The notes beneath the pieces are model-generated. The model was not told where the DNA came from. It was given only the letters and a program-made list of their open reading frames with translations, and made no database searches. A DNA stretch of 64,000 nt, from contig RQSC01000018.1 in assembly GCA_013416795.1 (NCBI GenBank), forward strand, positions 144,593 through 208,592, in the 5' to 3' direction. The DNA is from Prasinococcaceae sp. CCMP 1430. Lineage: Eukaryota; Prasinodermophyta; Palmophyllophyceae; Prasinococcales; Prasinococcaceae. The position numbers and the translations under genes are program-made. Below are positions 19,080 through 29,483 of this stretch, piece by piece (position 1 is the first letter of the stretch; every line of letters begins with the position of its first letter).

Positions 19080-19846
19080 ATGCTGCGGCGCGCGGCGTCT
19101 AGGCTCGCAGCAGCCGCGCGCGGTGGCCAGGGCGCGCGGCGATACGCCAAGGATGGCGGTGCCGCGGGGAAACAGCAGCCCGCCGCTGGCGGCAACGCCA
19201 ACGCCAACGCAGGCAACGCGGGCGAGGGCCCGCTCGCGCCCGGCAGCGCTGGCAACGACCAGGGGAACCCGCTGAGCGCATACATGTTCCCGTGGGAGCG
19301 CTCCGTGCTCGACCACGGCGGCGAGGCGGGCAAGATCGACTCATGGACCAAGGCGTATTGGGCAGTTTTCGCCACTGCGATGATCGGCTACGTGGCGTAC
19401 GACCTCTCCACGGCGACAGCGCGCCCGAAGAAGGCCGAGAAGACGGCAGAAGAAGAGGTGAGCGGGGCGGTCATGCGCCGCGGCGCTCCGGGATGCGCAC
19501 GCTGCGGTGGCCGAGCGTCGGCCGGTGACGTCGCGCATTTCTTGCCTCGCACATGCGCGAACGCGCATCGTGTATCGTGCATCCTGCTGACCTATCGCGT
19601 GCCGCGCAGGAGTGGGAGCGTAAAGAGATCACGCGCATCGAAGAAGAGCGCGTGCGGCAGGCGCTCGCCGGCGAGGCGAAGCTGGGCGCGGCAGATGAGG
19701 ATGTCTTCGAGGGTATGGAGCCCGCGCACATCGAGCTCTGGATGGCGCACGAGCGCACCAAACGCGGGAAGGCTTCTCTCCACGACGTCGACCCTTACGA
19801 GGGGCTGAGCCCAGAGGAAATTCAGGCCCTGGTGGACGGCAAGTAG
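19080..19846 (+). CDS. Small, probably mitochondrial, single-span membrane protein
   Basis: Two exons: 19080-19457 and 19610-19846, with the intron 19458-19609 (GTGAGC..CAG, phase 0). About 204 residues. The N-terminus (MLRRAASRLAAAARGGQGARRYA) is rich in Arg, Ala and Ser with no acids, a typical mitochondrial presequence. One transmembrane span follows (YWAVFATAMIGYVAYDL, about residues 98-114), then a Lys/Glu-rich stretch and a soluble C-terminal half made by exon 2 (EWERKEITRIEEERVRQAL, then GLSPEEIQALV). The layout resembles small accessory subunits of the respiratory chain, such as the NDUFB11/ESSS type, but I do not recognise the sequence with confidence. A lineage-specific inner-membrane subunit is a reasonable alternative. 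Confidence 0.6.
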
Positions 19847-20111
19847 GCCTCGGGACGTGCTGTCGAGACCTGGCTGCAACGTGACCAGCGTGGTCGTCGC
19901 ACGCTGCGGGTGCGCGTGCAGCGTCTACGAGCCAGTCTTTGCGTCAGTGCTGCGGGGCGCAGGCTGTTGTGTGCGCACATGCCGCGCGCGCCCCAGTACT
20001 TGCCGCGTGAGCGAGCTAGCCAGCACGCGCGTGTTACGAACGATTTTGAGCTCTTGAGCCGCGCGCGCCTGCTGAAAGGCGCTCGGCGCGCCGCTACCAT
20101 CGGGCGCGCTA

Positions 20112-21092
20112 CTATTTCTTGTAGAACTCTCGCTCAAGGTCATCGAACGACTGCGGCACGTCCAGTGCGCCGCCGCTGGGGTTTCTCGCCTGCGCCTTGA
20201 GCTCGGCCGCGTTGGCCGCGCCGCCCTCGATAATGCGCTCGAGCGACGCTGCGCGCGCTGCCAGTGAGTCGACCGCAGCGCTTGCACGTTCGACCCTCCT
20301 GATGGCCTCCTCCAACGCCTTCTCGTCGTCGTCGAGATCCTGCTGCCGACGCTTGCGTTCCACAAGCAGGCGCCGCGCCTGGTCCTCATCCCCATCCCCC
20401 TACGCGCGTGCGCGGGCGCACGCCGAGCAAGGTGTCAGCAGGGGCGAGCGACGCACGAAGCAGGGCGCGCGGAGTGGGACCGGGCGCTATGCTACGGGAC
20501 CGCGCGCTACACATGCACGCGCAGCATGCTGTGAGTGCCAGGTTGCGAGCGGAAGCAGGGCGTTGCTTGCGCGCTTGGATGCCCGCGCGATTGAGAGCGC
20601 TCCCGCACCATTGCCGCTTCAGCCTCAGCATAAAGATCTTGGGTGAGCTGCCTGCCGCGGTCCACGCGCTCGCGCTCGCGATCCTCAGCCTCGCGCAGCA
20701 CGTTCAGGCTTCCTTCGGCCTCGCTCAGGTCCTCGGCGAGCTCCTGGAACTCCTGCAAGAGTTCGGGCGTGAGCCCCACTTTCGCGAGCTCGTCGCGCTG
20801 CTCCCTCTCTAGCTGTGCGCCGGCGCCGAGCGAGGAGCCGATCTGCGCGCCCCAAATCGCACCGAAGGGCCCCGCGATCAGGCCGCCGAGCACGGCACCC
20901 GACACGGCGCCGCCGACAGGGCTCTTGGCTGCGTCGCCCAGCCCGCCGCCGTCGCCACCGCGCCCACCGCGCGCTTGCGGCTGCACGCGCCGCTCCGCGC
21001 GCTCCGCGCGCGCGCCCTCGTCGTCGCTGCGGTCGACAGCACCGCGCGGACGTCGCCCGCGGCGCGGCCGCCGCCGCCGCTGTCGCAGCCAT
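20112..21092 (-). CDS. Glycine-zipper membrane protein with coiled coil, probably organelle-targeted (N-terminus unresolved)
   Basis: Two exons are clear: from about 20986 to 20609, and 20378-20112; the intron is 20608-20379 (GTGCGG..CAG, phase 0). Exon 1 encodes a glycine-zipper hairpin, GGAVSGAVLGGLIAGPFGAIWG, then a Glu-rich helix. Exon 2 is a coiled coil ending FDDLEREFYKK. The conserved frame has no ATG: it can be opened only at GTG (20986). An ATG at 21092 begins MAATAAAAAAPRATSARC, which looks like a plastid or mitochondrial leader, but it is in the neighbouring frame and needs one extra base to join. I do not recognise the family. Glycine-zipper hairpins occur in bacterial outer-membrane lipoproteins and in some plastid envelope proteins. 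Gene reality is likely; the N-terminus and location are not settled. Confidence 0.55.
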
Positions 21093-21558
21093 AACTGTGC
21101 GCGCGCGCAATGCCACTTCCCCCCACCACCACCTCTCGCGCGCGCGCACGCGACCAGCCACCACCGCCCCCCCTCCCCCGCGCACGCTGTGACACCTGCA
21201 GCTCAGCCCAAGCAGCACGCTCTCGGCCACACACCACCGCGTGCACCATTGCCGCTTCATTGAAAGCAACCAGTCATCGACCCCTCGCTCCGAGTTTAGG
21301 TTGCGTGTCGGGGCTCCCTGACCTCGGTTCGCGTCGGTGTTGAGGGTTTGGTTTGTGGCTCCGAAACGAAGGGTGTTGTGGCCTGGGAAGTGGGAAAGTG
21401 TCCGGCGGAGGTGCTATTTTTTGCACGCGCGTCCGATGGTGCTCGCCTCCTTGCCATGTTCGAATGTCTAGCGCGTTGGCACGGGCGTGTGTTCGCCACA
21501 CTGCACGAAAGGGGCGGCGCCGCCAGCGCCTGGTGGCCGTGCGGCCCGGGGCCCCGCC
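21093..21558. other. Divergent intergenic region
   Basis: About 470 bp between the glycine-zipper gene and the HTTM gene. No conserved coding sequence; presumed promoters. Confidence 0.35.
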
Positions 21559-24500
21559 ATGCCGCAGGATGGGACCCTGCGGCACGCAGCAAGCACGCGC
21601 TCGCCTGGTGCACCGCAGCGGCCGCTGCCCGAAGGACCCAACGGGCGCGCTCGCAGGCTGCCGGTGCGACGCCTGGGCCGGGCGCTGCGCGCCGTTGCGG
21701 TCGCCATGGCGGACCACGTCGTCCTCTGGTGGCTGCTTGCGGCGTCGCCTGAGTGGCACGAGGACGTGGGCGCCGACGCGAGGTGCCGGTCAGCAGCAGG
21801 AGCGCTCGTCACTGCGCACGCGGCGGCCGCCGCGGCCAGGGCCACCTTCACGGCTGACGATTTGGGCGCGCGCCACAACGCGTGGCCAGTGGCTGTTGCT
21901 ACGGCCTCCAGCGTCCACGCGTTCTTTGCAACGGTGTTGGCGTGGCCTACTGGGCTGGGGTTGGCGCTCGCAGGCGTGGGGGCGACGGCGCTGCTCGCGG
22001 GCACGCGATGCTGCCTCGAGCGCTTCCTCGAGTCCCTCGTCAAGCGCGTCAATCGGCGCGCCCGTACGGACTCGCCCTTAGGCCTGTCACTCGCAAGGCC
22101 GCGCTTACTGCGGGTGCTGGCCATTGTGCTGGCGTCCGCCACGGCGTCCGCGATGCTCGCATTATCCGCGATGCTGTTCGCCCCCGTCCCAAGCGAGGGC
22201 GAGCCAGCGCTGCCGTTGTTGTTCCTGCCGCTCATGCTGCTTGTAGGCGCTCTGTGCCTGGCCGTGCGCCCCATCTCGTGGCTACTCGTGGCCCTGTTCG
22301 ACGCGCAGGCGCCGCCGCACCACCTTGCGATAGCACGCATTGTGATTTTCGGATGCTGGTGGTGGGATATGGTACGTGCGCCACGGCGCCCTTCGGCCCT
22401 CGCCGCCCCCGTACCGGCAACTAGCACGGCGCGCGAGAGAGCGATCTTGTTCTGCAAGGCCCTAAGGGCGCGCATAGTGAAAGCGCGTGGTGCGACGGGC
22501 GCGCGACGATACACTGACGCTGTCGTGGTGCTCTCTGCTGGGGCGTGCAATACCGTGCATCTGATTGACTCGACGCGCGCTGACCGACTCGCGCTGAATG
22601 CGGGGGGGCGTAACAATCGTGACAGGCCGTCAGCCCGATGGAGCTCGCGATGGCCCTTCATCATCCTTGTCACAGCTCTGCGTGCGATGCCGTTGTCCAT
22701 TTGGACCCCTGGCCGCACATGTGGAGCACCCAGGGACTGCCGCGCGAGCTGCTCGACTTCGCAGGCGGTGCCACGATTGGAGGCAACCTGAGCTGGGTCT
22801 CTTCCACGAACTTCATTCTGGCGCCTCGCCTAGACTCGGGCGAGCCCTCGACGGGCGCAATAGGGGCCGCTGCCACGAGGCTGGCGATTGTTAGTGCCAT
22901 GGCGTCGGCCGGCGCGCTCTGCTGGTTGAGCCTCCCGCTCGCGGCGGTGCTGGCATTGCATTTCATTACACTGATCAATGCCGCCAGCCTCCATCTCTCT
23001 CACGGACCAAACGCTCCCTTGGTGGCTTCGTTTGTGCTCGCGCTCGCTGGCGCGCGTGCCGGGGATGCGTGGAGCATTGACGCGCTGGTTAGACGTCACT
23101 GGCCATCGCGGGCCTCGTGGCGCCGGGAGCGCATCTTCAGCGCCGGAATTCCCTACAAGGCCGCCGCTGGGAGAGACCACGGGCTCGGAGGCGATCCTTC
23201 GACGAGGCCTTCGTCGGAGCCTGCATGGTACCGGCCGTTCATTTGGCGCGCAGCACCAGCGCTTGCGTTGCTCGCCGTCGGCTTTCAGTACACCAACGGC
23301 GGGTACCCCAAGCTCGGCTCGTCGCCGCTGCTTCCGCACGGCGGCTGGACTACCGACAGAAACCTCGTGCACTCCGGGTTAGTCATTTGGTACCGCGAGA
23401 CCATTCTGCATCTAGATACGGGCTACCCACTGAATTATTTGACCCCGCGCTTGCCCGTCCTTCACGACATGCTGCAAGAGTACACCACGTTGGCAGCGGC
23501 GCCGTCGCTGCTCGCCGAGCACTTTGCGCCTGTACTCTTCGTTGGGCCAGGCAAGCTGCGCGTCTTTACGGGCATGTTCTTTGCATGCTTCCACTCTTCC
23601 ATCGAAATGCTGATGTATATCAGGCACTTTCGAACAACCATGTGCATCGTGCTGGCGCTGGGACTGCCTGCCTGGTGGCTTCGAACGCCGGCGAGCGACC
23701 GAGGGTACGCCCGCACCGGCAACGCGATCGACGAGGAGAGCGGACAGGAGGGGCGTGGCAATAACTCTACTGGGGTCGAAGACGAACACTTGGTGAGGAA
23801 CTGCAACTGCTGTGGTCGCCGTCGTGCAATCACTGCGTGGCTACACGCGACACTCTTGGTCGTCGGGGCGGCCGTGCTATGCGCCAGCAGCGCCCGCACG
23901 GCGGTGTGCTCGTCACGTCGGCGCCTGCGGGAGTTACCAATATGTAGGGGCCCGCTAAACGCTGGCGCCGTCATGTTTTCGGCGGGGCCCAAGTTCGCGC
24001 GTTCGTGGTATCCTGGCGAGAAGCCTCTCACCGTTGGTCGCAAAAGTGTTAGCGCCTTTCTGAAAGAGGCACCCGCTACCGCTGTCGTGGTGCTCGTTTC
24101 GCCCTCTGAGGAGAATGCGGACACGGCGTCGTTTAGCCACAGCGCGTCGGTGGTGGAGATCGACGCGCTCGCAGCCGCGGGCGCGCCGCCGGCTGGGCGC
24201 GTGCGCTCGACGCCTCTGCGCTGCTCCGCCGCGGCGCCGTTGCGGCCATTGTCAGACCTCGCAGGACCCGGTAGTTGCTCTGATGAGCCACTCGTTGCTG
24301 CTGCGCTCAGCCAGTGGTGTGCCTCGTCGGTGTGCTTCCGTGCCATGGTGCCTGATGCGGAGGCCGAGCAGAGGCTGTGTGCCGAACTTTTGGAGCTCGC
24401 GCCCGCAGCAGCGTCCGCGTCCTTGTCTCGAACCGGCGGTGCAAATGTCAGCGTGACTGCTGCACAGGTTGCTTCCGTTCGAGTGGTGGCGTCCCGCGTC

Positions 24501-24983
24501 TCCAGATTCTACAGGCCGCAGATGGGACTTGAGCGCCTTGAGAGGAGCCTCCCACGCATTGGAATGGACAATGCGACATCCCTCCTCGCCCGCACCTTCG
24601 ATTCCGCATCGTTGCTGGACCGGCACCCGCTCTTCAAATCACATCACCCAAAGGCCCTGCGCTTGGCGGAGCAGGCCGTAAAGAACAGGGACAGGCACCC
24701 GGTCTTGCTGGAATGCTTCCGAGGCGACGGTGTGCCCCCCACGCACTACGAGGCAATGCCGGTGAGAGATCTCCGAGCACTCGCAACGAAAACAAAAAAA
24801 TCCAAAACCAAACCACGCTATTTGTCGAAGGTGCGTCAGTGCATCGGACTCGGCTGCGTGCACCCTGCCGATCGTCTCCTCGTTGAACACAAGCGTGCTG
24901 TCGTCGAGAGCACGTGGCGGCATGGCGTCGGGGGCGCGCACGGGAGTGATTGGCTCGGCAGGAGTGGCCCTGATAGCGCGTAG
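21559..24983 (+). CDS. Large multi-pass membrane protein with HTTM/VKGC-like domain
   Basis: Two exons: 21559-22371 and 22626-24983, with the intron 22372-22625 (GTACGT..CAG, phase 0). About 1056 residues. Exon 1 ends in RIVIFGCWWWDM and exon 2 resumes with HLDPWPHMWSTQGLP; together these resemble the start of the HTTM domain shared with vitamin K-dependent gamma-carboxylase. Further on are several hydrophobic spans and AVGFQYTNGGYPKLG, similar to the HTTM segment that precedes the lumenal part. The C-terminal 350 residues are soluble, Ser/Ala-rich and unrecognised. The N-terminus adds two or three more spans before the domain. HTTM proteins are scattered in bacteria and algae and mostly uncharacterised; gamma-carboxylase activity should not be assumed. 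The start could also be the ATG at 21706. A cryptic donor (GTGCGT at 24831) near the 3' end might add an unseen exon. Confidence 0.6.
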
Positions 24984-25010
24984 CTCGCTGCTTGGACGTA
25001 CTTTTGAGTA

Positions 25011-26952
25011 TTATTGTTCAGAAGAGGCAGCGGCCGCCGGGTCCTCGCACGCCCGCGCGCGCATGGTAACGGCGGGCGGCGGTGAGCGGTGCGGCCGAGG
25101 CGGCAAGGTGGACGGCCAGGAGTTTAAGCGCTGGCGGCGGCGTTTGCGCTCTCCGCGGCGGCAGAGGATGGCCTCTGAATTAAGGACCGTCCCCTCCTCT
25201 GTGGCCGTCTCCACCTTCCCGTGCCACGCCGAGCGGAGCTCGAGAGGGTGGTTTTGCGACGCGTCCGCTTCTAGCGCACGCGCGAAGGGGGAGGCGAGCG
25301 GCGACTCAGCTGTGCCGAAAGATGGCCGGCCAAGCACAACGTCGTCAACTGTCGACGGCCGCTTGGCGTGTGTCGGCTGTGCACTGGCGGCGAGGGCGTA
25401 CACGTCGGTCGAAACGCCCGCGAGCGCTGATGCGACGAAGTCCAACTTGGCCTCAAGGCTCGAGAGTGAACCGCGACGCTTGTTGTTTGGTATGGCCGCC
25501 GCCGCCTTCTCGGCAGACACTGGCTTGCTGCCGCCCCCCTCGCCTGGCGCGCCGAGTGGCGGCGTGAGGATCTCTGCATGCGAAGTGGCGGAGATCCGCG
25601 CAGCGGTGACCGCGTTGGCGGTGCCCTGCCACGAGCAGTAACAACAATTCCCCGAGAAAGCACGAGAGCGTTGAGGAACGGCGTTGGTGGGACGCCGGGA
25701 GCGTCAGCGAGTGTCGGGGGGGGGGGGGCGGGGGGGCATGGGCGAGTCCAGCAGAGTGCGAGCGACGCCCACGCGGCGCAGAAGCGAGGGTGGCCCGCAC
25801 CTGTACAGATCTCTCCAAAAAGGAACTCGAAATGGACGCGATGAGCATGATATACAAGCTTGCACCAACAATCATAGAGCCGATCGTGATCCCCAGCTCG
25901 ACGCTGGTCGCCGGTGAGTAACACGGAGGTCCGTAGCCGATGCAGAGCATGTGACTTGTGGCTATGAAGAGGGCGTATGTGTACTGGTGGATCTTGGAAG
26001 CATCCTCCAGGCCCTCGCAGCTCACCCATCCAGTCTCGGGAAAGTCTTGCAAAGCCTGCAGGAAAAAGAGCACGCACGCGTCCAGGTGTGGAAAGAGAAT
26101 GATGCCAGAGGCGATCTTGATGGCGTGCAGCACCTGCGTGGCGCGCTCGCTGCCCGTGTACAGGATCCAGCGCCGCGCGTAGCGGAAGAGGCGCGGCAAG
26201 CGTAAGAGGCGCAGGAGGCGTGGCAGACGGAGAGTCATTCGCGTACGCGTGTCGCCACCCACATCAAGAAGCAGCGGCAGGTCGGCGGGCACGCTCGAAA
26301 CAAGGTCCACCACGAACATCTGTCGCAGGTAGCGCCGCCGTGCTACGCGCAGCCGTCGCTCGGGAGGGCCGCCGCCGTCCGGTATGAAGCCGGTGTTCAT
26401 GTTGAGCCAGATGTCCACGAGGAACATAACGTCTATCAGGCAGTCAAGTATCGATAGCGGTCCGAACGTGTCGTCACCAAAGCCGAGCCGGAAGGGGAGC
26501 ACCACTGCATTGTATAGCACGCAGCACACTATGAAGAGATCCCAGCGGCAGCGCGGCGCGGACACCGGATCGAGCGCAATGCGCTCACCCGGCGGCACGA
26601 TGGGCTCCAGGGGCGCATCGTGGGCGTCTGCCGCATCCTCGCTCTGTAGTGGCGCCAACACTGACTCGTGCGCCGAGGAAGAGACGGACGCCTGGAAGCT
26701 GCCTCGATGCCCCATGAGCTTGGCTAGGATGCTGCGCTGGCCGGCATTTTTCTTGGAGGGAGACGAGGGGACCACGGAGGGCGCATCGGATGCCGCATCT
26801 GGGATGGAGAAGATCTGTGGCGCGGCGAAGGCGCTTGCGGCGCTCCGCGGCGAGCTCGCAAGCGGTGTGCCAGGACCGCCCAAACTGCCGCGGCGGCGGC
26901 AGCCGTGCGTGAGGGCCAGAGGCAGGCTCAACCGCCGGCCGGCGCGCGACAT
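25011..26952 (-). CDS. HCN/CNG-like voltage-gated cation channel without a visible cyclic-nucleotide domain
   Basis: Two exons: 26952-25801 and 25625-25011, with the intron 25800-25626 (GTGCGG..CAG, phase 0). About 588 residues. The membrane core is complete: S1 (WDLFIVCCVLYNAVVLPF), S2/S3 (DCLIDVMFLVDIWLNMNTG), an arginine-rich S4 (LRLPRLLRLLRLPRLFRYARR), S5, the pore helix and the filter MLCIGYG (about residue 336), then S6 (MIVGASLYIMLIASI). CIGYG is the HCN-type filter, which passes both K+ and Na+. After S6 the protein continues for about 225 residues that are Ser/Ala-rich with no C-linker or cyclic-nucleotide-binding fold that I can see. The ATG at 26952 is used because the longer frame opens at GTG. 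The N-terminal cytoplasmic region (about 130 residues) is low-complexity. The stop codon is 27 bp from the stop codon of the convergent HTTM gene. Confidence 0.82.
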
Positions 26953-27472
26953 CCCGCGTGCGCCCACGCTCGCGCCCGTCGATGCTTCGAGCTGCTCCTG
27001 CGCACCCGCACCCTCCGCGTCCCTTGCGCCCACCCCCCCTCACCGCCGCCGCCCCCCTTCCACCGGCGCGCGCGCCTTGGCGGCGGCGCGACCGCCTTGT
27101 GGCGCAGTGGGCGCGTCCGCGCGCCCCCCCCACCCGTACCCCTGACTGGGCGCGCCGTGCCCCTTCGTAACCCCGCGGCTTTTCGTCCGAGCCGGCGGCG
27201 GCGGGGGAAACAGCGGCAGCCGCGCAGTTACGGTCAAGGCTTAGGGTAGACCAAGGCACATGCCCACTACTGTACCATCTGATTGCACATCATATTCAAT
27301 ATAGGGTCTGAAACCTTCCAGAGGCGCGTGCGTTTTGACGTGCGTTTCAAACGCTCGCGATCGTGGCGGTGCGGCGGCGGCGTGTCGACCCTCGCATTCG
27401 CGGGGGGGTGCGCCCCACACCGCGCTCGCGCGTCGCGCTGCCTCACCTCACCGGCACGGGCGACGGGGCGGG
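26953..27472. other. Divergent promoter region, HCN-like channel / DSS1
   Basis: About 520 bp with no conserved coding sequence, partly AT-rich around 27250-27310. Presumed to carry both promoters. Confidence 0.4.
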
Positions 27473-27981
27473 ATGGCGGGCACGGAGGGTGCGGCGCAGG
27501 AGCAGCCCGCGGCCAAGGTGGCGCTGGACAGCGTTGAGGATGACGACGAGTTCGAGGAGTTCGAGTGCGAGGGTGCGTGCCCGCGGCGCTGACGCGCGCT
27601 GGTAGGCTCGGACGCGAGCGCGCGCGCGGTGTAGATCTAAGGAGCGAGCGCGGGGCGGCGCGGCGCGGGGCGCGCACGGGGGGCGCACGGGGGGTGGGCC
27701 CCGGGGTGCTGCAGCGAGCGCGTTGTGACTCGCGATCGGCACAAGCTCGTAACCACGCCGCGCTCCGTAGATGCGCGTCAAGGCGTGTGCTGACGTCTAC
27801 CCGTGCTCGTGTTGGTACGTCGTGTGGCTGCCTCCTGTGCGGCTTCGCATGCACAGACTGGGGCAAGGCTGATGAGGCCAAGGGGGAAACGAAGATGTGG
27901 GAAGACGATTGGGACGACGCGGGCACCAAGGACGACTTCTCACAGCAGCTGCGTGCCGCTTTGAAGGCTGGCACTAAGTGA
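27473..27981 (+). CDS. SEM1: DSS1/SEM1, 26S proteasome lid and BRCA2-binding acidic protein
   Basis: Two exons: 27473-27572 and 27857-27981, with the intron 27573-27856 (GTGCGT..CAG, phase 1, the split codon being Asp). The product is about 74 residues: an acidic segment EDDDEFEEFE, then DWGKADE, then the aromatic-acidic core MWEDDWDDAGTKDDFS, and a C-terminal helix QLRAALKAG. This order matches DSS1 across eukaryotes. DSS1 is an intrinsically disordered subunit of the proteasome lid, of the TREX-2 mRNA export complex and a partner of BRCA2. Conservation is only complete after splicing, which supports the intron. The ATG at 27473 begins MAGTEGAAQ. Confidence 0.93.
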
Positions 27982-28202
27982 GAGCGCACTGTGCCGCCGC
28001 GCGGTTCGGCGCGCGCGCATGCGTACGCGCCTTGTGAAATAGGCAAGTTCGGAATAAGGGCCGCTCCAACCACAGCGCCGAGTGCGACTGGCGCGACACG
28101 CACCTGCGCGTCTGGTCGCCGGCGAGCCGACACAGCGAGCGCACGAGAATGCAAAGCGGGAATTTACCAAGTGCCAACCTAGCCATAGCCACGCAGCCAT
28201 GC

Positions 28203-29483
28203 TCAGTAGACGGGCGTCTTCTTGAGCGAGTTTTGCAGGAGCGTGTGCTGAGCGACGCCAATCCGCACCTCCATGCCCTTTAGCTCGTCCGTGAGGCGCG
28301 CGATGGCGTTCTTGATCTTCACCAAGGGGCTCGTGTCGGAAATGTTTCCGCTGCGCTCGTCCAGATTGCCCTTCACCTGCTCCAGCTCCTCGGAGATGCG
28401 CGCGAACTCGTTTGTAAGTTCGGCCACGCGCTCGGTCTGCTTGTTGTAGCGCTCCTGGACGACCGACAGCGCGTCCCGCGCTTGGCGGTAGTCGGCGCAC
28501 GCGGCATCGAACTGGGAGTTGATGTATTTCTCACGCTGCGACACCTTCTCCACCGCATCGCGCGCCGCCGCCTCGACCCCTCGCAACATCGACATGCTCG
28601 AGGGCACGATCTTCTTGATGGACTCGTGGTGCTGTTTGGCCTGCTCGAGGTGTGACCGCCAGTCCTTGCTGTCCTGCACCACCGTCACCCGAAGCTGCGG
28701 CGCCACGCGCTCCACCTCCATGCGCCACTCGGCCGCAGGCACGCGTGACTCGATCGCCGCGCGGTCCTCCGCGTCCTGGTCCATGTTGGACGAGTACAGC
28801 CCATCGGCGCCGCCGCCGGCAACATCCTCGCCCTCCCCCTGCGTGTCTGCCCCTAGCAGCGCCTCCTCCTCCTCCTCGTCGTCGACAACGAAGTCGTCTG
28901 GACCGCCCTGCTGGTCTGGTCCCTCGTTCTCGTACTCTGACTCCTCCACCGCCGCGTCCACCCCCAGCTTCTGCGCGGCCCACCTGAAGCCCGTTCGCTC
29001 GAGCGCGAAGTCGCACAGGTTGTCCAGCACACCGCACACAGCCTCCCCGTGCCCCTGCTTGAGCTTCGTGGGAGGAAATGGGGGCGGGGCGAAACCCGCG
29101 TTCCTGAGCTCCGCCAGGATAGAAGCGCACGTCGCATTAGGGTCGTCGAACTGCCCCGGCGCTGGGAAGGCGCGCCCACCCTTGCCAAGGAGCCACGACA
29201 CCAGCGACGTGAAGTAGAAGAACTGCTCGTTGGGGTTGGCTGCCGGCGCCGCGAAGTAGGCACGCCCAACGGGCGTCAAGGCAGGGCGTTGCTTTTTGCA
29301 GAAGTCGGCCTCGTATTGCAGCAGCTTGAGCTTGTCCGCGACAGCCTCCATGACGACATCGGCCGGCGCTGCGCTGTCGAGTGCCCGTCCAGCAGTGCCA
29401 CTCTGCCACTCCGCGGCGCTCTGCCAGAGCGCCGTGTGTGGGGGAAGGCATCGCGGCGCGAAAGCACACAGCAGTTGCAGCAT
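28203..29483 (-). CDS. IFT57: IFT57 intraflagellar transport protein (IFT-B complex)
   Basis: Intronless, 426 residues from the ATG at 29483 (a later in-frame ATG at 29351 would give 382). The N-terminal domain (calponin-homology-like) matches IFT57: EAVADKLKLLQYEADF, then NPNEQFFYFTSLVSWLL, FDDPNATCASILAELRNAGF and PPTKLKQGHGEAVCGVLDNL. A Glu/Asp-rich linker follows (about residues 190-230), then a long coiled coil that binds other IFT-B2 subunits, ending in SLKKTPVY. IFT57 (also called Hippi) connects kinesin-II and the IFT-B complex during cilium assembly. Its presence implies that the organism has a flagellated stage. Length is close to the human protein (429). Confidence 0.92.
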   Translation of the reverse strand: MLQLLCAFAPRCLPPHTALWQSAAEWQSGTAGRALDSAAPADVVMEAVADKLKLLQYEADFCKKQRPALTPVGRAYFAAPAANPNEQFFYFTSLVSWLLGKGGRAFPAPGQFDDPNATCASILAELRNAGFAPPPFPPTKLKQGHGEAVCGVLDNLCDFALERTGFRWAAQKLGVDAAVEESEYENEGPDQQGGPDDFVVDDEEEEEALLGADTQGEGEDVAGGGADGLYSSNMDQDAEDRAAIESRVPAAEWRMEVERVAPQLRVTVVQDSKDWRSHLEQAKQHHESIKKIVPSSMSMLRGVEAAARDAVEKVSQREKYINSQFDAACADYRQARDALSVVQERYNKQTERVAELTNEFARISEELEQVKGNLDERSGNISDTSPLVKIKNAIARLTDELKGMEVRIGVAQHTLLQNSLKKTPVY

